Assembly: GCA_019347645.1 (NCBI GenBank)
Contig: JAHWKZ010000098.1
Location: forward strand, 1-5,015
Origin: Gemmatimonadota bacterium
GTDB lineage: Bacteria; Gemmatimonadota; Gemmatimonadetes; JACCXV01; JAHWKZ01
Length of the DNA stretch: 5,015 nt
Direction of reading: 5' to 3'
Shown here: positions 1 through 4,138 of the stretch, one piece after another
Layout: the number at the start of each line of letters is the position of its first letter
How positions within the stretch are numbered: the first letter of the stretch is position 1
The notes under the pieces: generated by a model
Told to the model about the DNA's origin: nothing
Databases searched by the model: none
What the model saw: only the letters and a program-made list of their open reading frames with translations
Program-made: the position numbers and the translations under genes

Positions 1-2
1 CC

Positions 3-236
3 CTCGCCGCGATGGTTCTCTTCCTGGTCGCGACCACCGTGTTGCTCGAGTGGCTCTCCGTCGACGTCTGGCGGCGGTGGGATTACGCCCGGTCGATGCC
101 GACGCTCCCGCTCACGGGGACCGGGCTGGCGCCGCTCCTGCAGTGGCTCCTCCTGCCGCCGCTGGCGATCTGGCTCGCCCGCCGGCACCTCGGCGGCCGG
201 ATCGCCGCCGTCCGCCCTTCGGACCGGGTGCCATGA
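3..236 (+). CDS. C-terminal part of a polytopic membrane protein (5' end outside window)
   Basis: The reading frame is open from the window edge, so the start lies upstream and only about 78 C-terminal residues are seen. They contain a hydrophobic segment (MVLFLVATTVLLEWL), a polar stretch with aromatic and basic residues (WRRWDYARSMP), a second hydrophobic segment (LAPLLQWLLLPPLAIWLA) and a short basic tail, as expected for the last two membrane spans of an inner-membrane protein with a positive cytoplasmic end. I cannot name the family with confidence. The stop codon overlaps the start of the next gene (ATGA), which argues for co-transcription and translational coupling with the secreted protein that follows. 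The ATG at position 12 is probably internal rather than the start, because the frame continues to the left of it. Confidence 0.7.
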   Translation, partial: LAAMVLFLVATTVLLEWLSVDVWRRWDYARSMPTLPLTGTGLAPLLQWLLLPPLAIWLARRHLGGRIAAVRPSDRVP

Positions 237-601
237 GGCGGGTCGTCGCCCTCTGTCTGCTGGCGATGTTCGCCGCGCTTCACGCCGACGGCCTGGTAGC
301 GGCGAGGGGTTCGAACGGCGACCACCATCACCCCGGCTGTCCCTGGGAGATGCGCGAGGAGCCGTGTCCGCACGCGGGGGCCCAACGCGCGCCGACCGCC
401 CCGGAGTGGGCTCCCTGCCCCGCCGAGGATCTGAACAGACCGGTGACCATGGAGCTGGGCTTCCTGCCGATTCCGGCGCTCTCTCTGCCGGCTTTCTCTC
501 CCCCTGGAGTCCTAGAGGCGCCCGTGCCCGACCAGCGGACACGGGCGATTCCTATCGCTCCCGACCCCGACCCCCCACGCGGGTCCTTCGCCCTCGTGTG
601 A
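233..601 (+). CDS. Small secreted protein with Cys and His residues, function unknown
   Basis: The product has 122 residues. I chose the ATG at 233 because it overlaps the upstream stop in ATGA and begins a typical signal peptide (MRRVVALCLLAMFAALHADG). No strong Shine-Dalgarno is seen, so translation is probably coupled to the upstream gene. The mature part has HHH at residues 31-33, Cys at 36, 45 and 62 (CPW, PCPH and PCP contexts) and a proline-rich tail that ends PPRGSFALV. His and Cys in a short exported protein suggest metal binding, but this is inference. No named domain is recognised. It resembles in layout the protein at 3315-3734: signal peptide, CPW motif, proline-rich tail with PPR near the C-terminus. 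Small exported proteins of this kind occur beside metal-efflux genes. Longer in-frame upstream starts exist but would lie inside the membrane protein gene. Confidence 0.68.
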   Translation: MRRVVALCLLAMFAALHADGLVAARGSNGDHHHPGCPWEMREEPCPHAGAQRAPTAPEWAPCPAEDLNRPVTMELGFLPIPALSLPAFSPPGVLEAPVPDQRTRAIPIAPDPDPPRGSFALV

Positions 602-606
602 TCATG

Positions 607-627
607 GGCCGGACGATTCATCCGGCC
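607..627. other. GC-rich stem-loop between two + strand genes
   Basis: GGCCGGA (607-613) and TCCGGCC (621-627) form a perfect 7-bp stem with a 7-nt loop, 5 nt after the stop of the secreted protein gene and 30 nt before the next start. No T-run follows on the + strand, so it is not a convincing intrinsic terminator. It could set mRNA processing or differential expression, or be chance in GC-rich DNA. Confidence 0.35.
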
Positions 628-657
628 GATCGGACAGTTGCACGGAAGGAAAGGACC

Positions 658-1590
658 ATGCGCACGACTCGCTCGTCCGCTATCCATCTCGTCGCGGTCG
701 TGGCCACCCTCGCGCTGGCGGCTCCAGGGAACGCACGCGCGCAGGAAGACCACGACCACGATGAACCGGACGCGCCCGATGCGCGCCACCTCTCTCACGA
801 TCACGAACATGGCGACTTCCCGGAGTACGTCGACGTGTTCTTCACCCACCACGCCTACCTCGAGCGGAAGCTCCATCCTCGCGTCCAATCGACCACCGCC
901 GACGAAGAGTCGGAGTACGAAGCGTCGGTGGAGCTCGCCTGGCAGTTCAACGATCGCCTCGGCGGGGAAGTGGAGATGCCCTACGTGGTGACCGATCCCG
1001 AGACGGGCGACGGGGTCAGCGGCTTCGGCGACCTGGAAATCGCCCCGATCGTGGCCTTCATCCAGGATCCGGAGCGCCTGCTGATCATCTCCGGCCGGTC
1101 GGGCTTCGTCCTGCCCACGGGGGACGAGGACGACGGGCTGGGGATCGACGGATGGGGCTGGGAGCCGGGGCTCCTCCTGTGGAAGGGGTTCGGGGCCGAG
1201 AAGCGAGGTGCCCTGCAGGGCGAACTCACCTATGATCGGCTCTTCGCCGACGAGAGGCCGGATGAGGAGGAGCTGGTCTACAACCTCGCGCTCTCCTGGT
1301 GGCTGCCGTCGAACTTCATCCCGATCGCCGAGATCAATGGGGTGACACCGATCGGAGACGAGCCGGAAGCCGGACACCCGGAGGAAGAGGAAGAGGAGGA
1401 CCACGGATCGCTCGCCCCGGCGCATGGGGAAGCCCAGGCTGGCGAGGATACGGTGATCTCGGGCAACCTGGGATTCCGCTACGCGTTCGCGAACGGCCAG
1501 CAGTGGGGGGCCGGTCTCCAGGTTCCGATGACGGGAGGCGATGCCTTCGACGTTCGCCTCGTCGTGGGAGGGATCATCCACCTCGACTGA
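658..1590 (+). CDS. Outer-membrane beta-barrel, 'transporter'/MetA-pathway phenol-degradation type, with His/Asp-rich N-terminus
   Basis: The 310-residue protein starts at the ATG at 658, preceded by a strong purine-rich ribosome site (GGAAGGAAAGGA, 644-655). A signal peptide runs to about residue 28 (ending NARA, then QE). The first mature segment, residues 30-52, is rich in His and Asp (DHDHDEPD, LSHDHEHGD) and looks able to bind metal. From about residue 56 there are alternating amphipathic strands with features of the Phenol_MetA_deg/'transporter' barrel family: VDVFFTHHAYLER, VELAWQFNDRLGGEVEMPYV, GFGDLEIAPIVAF, SGRSGFVLPTGD and a final strand (RLVVGGIIHLD) ending close to the C-terminus. 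A second acidic/His loop, with six Glu in a row, lies at residues 235-256 and is probably an external or periplasmic loop. Such barrels often sit beside efflux genes. The channel role and the metal link here are inferred from the His-rich tail and neighbours. The gene ends convergently with the PCYCGC gene. Confidence 0.82.
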   Translation: MRTTRSSAIHLVAVVATLALAAPGNARAQEDHDHDEPDAPDARHLSHDHEHGDFPEYVDVFFTHHAYLERKLHPRVQSTTADEESEYEASVELAWQFNDRLGGEVEMPYVVTDPETGDGVSGFGDLEIAPIVAFIQDPERLLIISGRSGFVLPTGDEDDGLGIDGWGWEPGLLLWKGFGAEKRGALQGELTYDRLFADERPDEEELVYNLALSWWLPSNFIPIAEINGVTPIGDEPEAGHPEEEEEEDHGSLAPAHGEAQAGEDTVISGNLGFRYAFANGQQWGAGLQVPMTGGDAFDVRLVVGGIIHLD

Positions 1591-1725
1591 TGCGATGACG
1601 GTCCAGATCGGGTGGCAGGGTCGATCGAGGGAATTGACCGGTGCCACCAACTGGCGGCGGGGTGCCGGTTTACAAGCGCATGCCCCGCTCCTGCCCTCCG
1701 GTCGCTACGAGAAGCCCGTGGCGTA

Positions 1726-2241
1726 CTACATCTCCCAGAGCTCCGCGTCCTCGGGAGCCCATTCCTCGTCCACCGCGCGCTGGATCACGCCGGCGTCGGT
1801 GACTCCTTCCTCGGTCACCATCCGATAGGCGATCTCGGCGGTCCCGCGACATACCGCGCAGTTGACCGCCATCGCGTCCTCGAAGCAGGCGAGGTTCGAG
1901 CGATGGATCCCCCGGTTCTCGCATCCGCACCAGCAGTAGAGCTGGTTCAGCATTCCGGGGATCCGAGTCGCGATCGAGTACGCGTTCCGGACTTCGGGAT
2001 TCGCGAACCGGGCGGGATCGAGAACGGCCCCCGCGTCGGATCGGCCACTGGGCTCGATCCTCAGCCCGTCCGGTCGGATCTCTCCGACCGTCCAGGTGGT
2101 GTCGTCTTCGGTGCTCGCCACCGAGGAGAGCCGCGTTCCCTCGTTCGGGGACTTCGAATCCTCCCCGGCCTCACCCGCGAGCAGTACTCCGGTCACCGCG
2201 ACCCCCGACAGGAGTGCCAGGATTCCATATAGCTTCTTCAT
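1726..2241 (-). CDS. Secreted PCYCGC-family protein (Cys-rich, unknown function)
   Basis: The product has 171 residues. I chose the ATG at 2241 because it begins a signal-type sequence (MKKLYGILALLSGVAVTGVL) and has a clear Shine-Dalgarno, GGAGG at 2254-2250, 8 nt upstream. The frame stays open 27 codons further but that part runs through the hairpin and has no signal sequence. The core, residues 94-160, matches the family described by a PCYCGC motif: IPGMLNQLYCWCGCENRGIH, then LACF, then CAVC. Cys are at 103, 105, 107, 119, 128 and 131, a spacing typical of the family. Known members are mostly lipoproteins; here there is no lipobox Cys near the end of the hydrophobic stretch (LLAGEAG), so the protein is soluble periplasmic or N-terminally anchored. 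The six Cys probably bind a metal or form disulfides. The middle (residues 25-80) is low in complexity and probably a linker. Family assignment is from motif memory. Confidence 0.82.
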   Translation of the reverse strand: MKKLYGILALLSGVAVTGVLLAGEAGEDSKSPNEGTRLSSVASTEDDTTWTVGEIRPDGLRIEPSGRSDAGAVLDPARFANPEVRNAYSIATRIPGMLNQLYCWCGCENRGIHRSNLACFEDAMAVNCAVCRGTAEIAYRMVTEEGVTDAGVIQRAVDEEWAPEDAELWEM

Positions 2242-2267
2242 CGTTTCATCCTCCGAATTCCAAATGA

Positions 2268-2320
2268 GGAGACTCTCGAAGCGGTCGTCCCGGTACTTGG
2301 AACCGGGACGACCAGTCTCC
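2268..2320. promoter_or_regulatory. Long perfect inverted repeat between two - strand genes (structured leader or 3' end element)
   Basis: GGTCGTCCCGGT (2283-2294) and ACCGGGACGACC (2302-2313) form a perfect 12-bp stem with a 7-nt loop. Directly outside on one side, and across an 8-nt bulge (2275-2282) on the other, GGAGACT (2268-2274) pairs with AGTCTCC (2314-2320). On the - strand the structure begins 13 nt after the stop of the 73-aa membrane protein gene and ends 13 nt before the Shine-Dalgarno of the PCYCGC gene. No U-run follows (TCATTTGG), so a classical intrinsic terminator is unlikely. An mRNA-stabilising hairpin, attenuator, operator or repeated palindromic element are all possible. 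Confidence 0.7.
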
Positions 2321-2333
2321 ATGTCTCGTCCCT

Positions 2334-2555
2334 TCAGCGGGTGGTGGCAGTCTCATCCTTCGAGCGGGACGGGTCCTTCTCGAGCCGCGCGAGGCGTCCT
2401 CGCAGACGCGCGATCTCGGCGACATCCGCTTCGGACGCCTTCGCCTCGCCGTCCGCAGAACGGCCTCCCATCCCGCGCATCATCCAGATCATGACGAGCG
2501 GGCAGGCGGCGAGGAGGAGAAAGGGTAGAAGAGCGATCAACCACTCCACGCTCAT
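2334..2555 (-). CDS. Small single-span membrane protein with Cys in the span and a charged helical tail
   Basis: The product has 73 residues. The start ATG overlaps the stop of the upstream gene by 4 nt (ATGA) and has GGGAGG (2566-2561) 5 nt before it, so this is almost surely translated from the same mRNA. Residues 5-27 form one hydrophobic helix (LIALLPFLLLAACPLVMIWMM) with Cys18-Pro19, followed by RGMGG and then a highly charged stretch, residues 35-62, with heptad-like Leu spacing (IARLRGRLARLEKD) that suggests a short coiled coil. The CPLxM motif followed by a Met/Gly/Arg turn resembles the small DUF2933-type proteins often found near copper genes, but the usual His-rich tail is missing and the resemblance is only suggestive. 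It is probably anchored in the inner membrane; a role with the Met-rich protein upstream is inferred from coupling. Confidence 0.75.
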   Translation of the reverse strand: MSVEWLIALLPFLLLAACPLVMIWMMRGMGGRSADGEAKASEADVAEIARLRGRLARLEKDPSRSKDETATTR

Positions 2556-3148
2556 GCGCCCCTCCCACGGCTCCCGGCGTCCGATTCAGCGGACTCGCCC
2601 TCGCAAGCGCCATCCATCGGGCAGCCATCCATCCCTTCCATCCCCGCGCCGGACCGCATCATCGGACACGCCTCGCGCGCTTCTTCGAGGGTCTCCAGCC
2701 GGGCCCGCTGCTCGGAATCCAGGATCTCCAGGGTTCGGTCACGTGCCGAACGCGCGCCGGCGCGCATGCGGTCGCGAGCCTCGCGCATCGCCGCCATCGC
2801 CGCTCGCCGGGATTCCCGCGACTCCTTCCGTACCTCTTCCAGCCCGGCGACCTGTTCATCCGACAGGTCCAGCTCCTCGCGATTCCGCAGGGCGGTATCG
2901 GGATCCTCCGCCCCATCCATCATCATGGAGCCGCCCATCCCCTCCATCGAACCCATCATCCGCATGCATCGGGACATCATCCCGGTCATCATGGAATCGC
3001 CCATCATCCCCTCACTGTCGTGCATTCGAGCGGAATCGGGCATCGCCCGGTGGCGCTCTCCCGTCTGCTGGGCGAATACGGCGGTCGACATCGCGATCAG
3101 CGCGATCGCCGAGGCCGCCAGAATCCATTGCCGCTTGATCCAGTCCAT
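2552..3148 (-). CDS. Met-rich periplasmic CpxP/Spy/CnrX-like metal-resistance protein
   Basis: The product has 198 residues. The ATG at 3148 has AGGAG (3160-3156) 7 nt before it and opens a signal peptide that ends AVFA, with cleavage before QQTG at about residue 26. Residues 36-78 hold 16 Met in 43 positions (MMGDSMMTGMMSRCMRMMG and onward), a pattern known from Cu(I)/Ag(I)-binding periplasmic proteins. Residues 92-160 are predicted to be long charged helices with two LTxxQ-like motifs, LDLSDEQVAGL (93-103) and LEILDSEQRARL (140-151), the hallmark of the Spy/CpxP/Metal_resist superfamily. The C-terminus adds CPMM and CPMDGAC motifs (Cys161, 176 and 182). The role is probably to sense, buffer or chaperone under copper-type stress in the periplasm; the metal is inferred. 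It is the first gene of a two-gene unit with the membrane protein that overlaps its stop. Periplasmic chaperone activity without metal binding is the main alternative. Confidence 0.83.
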   Translation of the reverse strand: MDWIKRQWILAASAIALIAMSTAVFAQQTGERHRAMPDSARMHDSEGMMGDSMMTGMMSRCMRMMGSMEGMGGSMMMDGAEDPDTALRNREELDLSDEQVAGLEEVRKESRESRRAAMAAMREARDRMRAGARSARDRTLEILDSEQRARLETLEEAREACPMMRSGAGMEGMDGCPMDGACEGESAESDAGSRGRGA

Positions 3149-3314
3149 TCATCTGCTCCTTCGTTTGCAATGTCTCGGACACACCCTCCCCAAATTGGTG
3201 CGGGACGGTGGGTTCCGAATGTTTCCACATCGATGCGAGCGGCGGTGGTCGCCGTCGCCGTCGCGAGCGGACCTCCGGGAACAACCCGATGGCACCCGCA
3301 TCGCGAGACGGAGC

Positions 3315-3734
3315 TTAGACGAGTCGGGGAGGCGGGGAGTGTGTCGGGAGGGTCAGGTCGCCGAGCGTCCCGGGCAGGATTGAGAGAGAGATCTCCAGAG
3401 CGGCCTCCGGGATCGCTGGAAGGGCGCTCCACGGGCAAGCGCTCGAACCACACCCGTGAACCGGCGAGCAGTCGTCCGGTGCTTCCATCTCGCAACGGTC
3501 GGATGTGCGCTCGCACGAAGTTTCGTCGGGATCGGGAACGTGAAACGCGATCGGCACGCTCTCGACCTCGGCGACCTCGGATCTCTCGATCCTCTCTGGC
3601 GCCGCGTCACTCGCGTTCGAAGCGGAGAACGCCTCGCTCGCGCGCGGAAGCGACACGAGCAGGAGCGGGAGAAATAGAGCGGCGATGCGAGCCGTCGAGG
3701 AGACCAAGCGGGAGAAGCGGGAACGGTTGAGCAT
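3315..3734 (-). CDS. Secreted Cys-rich protein with proline-rich C-terminus, function unknown
   Basis: The product has 139 residues from the ATG at 3734. That start gives an N-terminus MLNRSRFSRLVSSTARIAAL followed by a hydrophobic stretch and a likely signal cleavage after ASEA (about residue 35). No Shine-Dalgarno precedes it; a TATATT hexamer ends 7 nt before the ATG, so a leaderless mRNA is possible. An in-frame ATG at 3755 is the alternative and would add 7 residues. The mature part is acidic, with Cys at 74, 81, 89, 95 and 100 (SCERTSDRC, DDCSPVHGCGSSACPW), then a hydrophobic helix-like segment (ALPAIPEAALEISLSILPG) and a tail ending HSPPPRLV. No named family is recognised. The CPW motif and PPPR end recall the protein at 233-601. 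Metal binding through the Cys cluster is inferred from content and neighbours. Confidence 0.68.
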   Translation of the reverse strand: MLNRSRFSRLVSSTARIAALFLPLLLVSLPRASEAFSASNASDAAPERIERSEVAEVESVPIAFHVPDPDETSCERTSDRCEMEAPDDCSPVHGCGSSACPWSALPAIPEAALEISLSILPGTLGDLTLPTHSPPPRLV

Positions 3735-3740
3735 GGGATC

Positions 3741-3771
3741 AATATACTCGATCATCCATGCTTTGTTCCAA
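3741..3771 (-). promoter_or_regulatory. Candidate promoter for the Cys-rich secreted protein, possibly giving a leaderless mRNA
   Basis: On the - strand, TTGGAA (3771-3766) and TATATT (3746-3741) are separated by 19 nt. TATATT stands out in this GC-rich region and lies 6 nt before the ATG at 3734, so transcription would start at or next to the start codon, which fits the absence of a Shine-Dalgarno. A 19-nt spacer is longer than the usual 17 and is typical of MerR-type regulated promoters, but the spacer has no clear dyad. Confidence 0.4.
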
Positions 3772-3905
3772 CCTCTCGACGACGCCCGTCCTGCAGTGGA
3801 TGTCGCTCGCGCGCCGATCCGTACGCGAGCCCTGCCGGTCACCAACCCCCGGTTAGGCGCCGTAGACGAGGTGCAGGACCAGCGTACGGCCGGCGTTCTT
3901 CTACG

Positions 3906-4049
3906 TCAGACTTTCTCCATCTCCTGGCCACAGCAGCAGCGCGGGTCCTGGTCGCCCGCGGCATCGCCCCGGGGCCCCTGGGTGACCTGGATCTCGCAGC
4001 CGCATCCCGGCTTCGTGCAGCGATATCGCTCGCCTTCCTGGAGTGCCAT
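3906..4049 (-). CDS. 47-residue Cys-rich metal-binding protein, desulforedoxin/metallothionein-like
   Basis: I chose the ATG at 4049 because AAGGAGG lies 4 nt upstream (4060-4054); the longer frame from 4088 would begin inside the likely -10 element. The protein has no signal peptide, so it acts in the cytoplasm. It has two Cys clusters: YRCTKPGCGC (Cys 11, 16 and 18) and PRCCCGQEM (Cys 38, 39 and 40). The arrangement of an N-terminal Cys pair after an aromatic residue and a CCG.M motif near the end resembles the desulforedoxin/desulfoferrodoxin N-terminal fold, with an extra Cys in each cluster. Small proteins of this type are also annotated as metallothioneins. It could bind one Fe or Zn, or several soft-metal ions. 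It is expressed alone or at the head of the leftward group, from its own candidate promoter. The function is inferred from the Cys pattern only. Confidence 0.8.
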   Translation of the reverse strand: MALQEGERYRCTKPGCGCEIQVTQGPRGDAAGDQDPRCCCGQEMEKV

Positions 4050-4083
4050 GATTCCTCCTTCATAGAAGTGCGCGACCCCGAAA

Positions 4084-4089
4084 ATCATA
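4084..4089 (-). promoter_or_regulatory. Candidate -10 element for the 47-residue Cys-rich protein
   Basis: TATGAT on the - strand (4089-4084) is a near-consensus -10 hexamer in GC-rich surroundings and would give a leader of roughly 30 nt containing the AAGGAGG site. No good -35 box is seen at 16-18 nt; GTGACA occurs 21 nt upstream, which is too far. The hexamer abuts the stem of the terminator-like structure. Confidence 0.38.
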
Positions 4090-4133
4090 GGCCGTGTCGC
4101 CGAGCGGGTCTGTCACGCAGTCGACACGAGGCC
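4090..4133 (-). terminator. Candidate terminator hairpin after the DUF1259 gene
   Basis: On the - strand, GGCC-TC-GTGTCG (4133-4122) pairs with CGACAC-GGCC (4099-4090): 10 bp with a 2-nt bulge and a 22-nt loop. It begins 5 nt after the DUF1259 stop codon and is followed by TATGATTTT, which is T-rich but interrupted. The large loop and broken T-run make it a weak intrinsic terminator at best. Confidence 0.4.
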
Positions 4134-4138
4134 GGGGA

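Noticed and set aside
1611..1648. GGTGGCA / TGCCACC inverted repeat between the convergent genes
   Set aside because: The 7-bp stem has a 24-nt loop and no T-run, so it does not qualify as a terminator.
328..1650. 440-codon open frame on the - strand
   Set aside because: It is antisense to the barrel gene, lacks a signal or any domain, and has the low-complexity look of a GC-rich shadow frame; the + strand frame has signal peptide, ribosome site and family features.
2341..3138. 265-codon open frame on the + strand
   Set aside because: It is rich in Arg, Pro and Ser, as expected from reading the complement of the Met-rich and charged genes, with no recognisable domain.
3230..3275. Repetitive GCGAGCGG and GCCGTCGCC motifs in the gap 3149-3314
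   Set aside because: Short GC-rich repeats without clear unit, spacing or dyad; no CRISPR-like regularity.
3853..3900. Short - strand frame reading KNAGRTLVLHLVYGA before a TAA, like the end of a membrane protein
   Set aside because: It is only 15 codons after an in-frame TAG, too short to support a gene remnant; I cannot exclude decay of an older gene.
3685..4065. 126-codon + strand frame spanning the gap and the Cys-rich peptide gene
   Set aside because: It is antisense to the Cys-rich peptide, which has a strong ribosome site and a recognisable Cys pattern; no domain seen in this frame.
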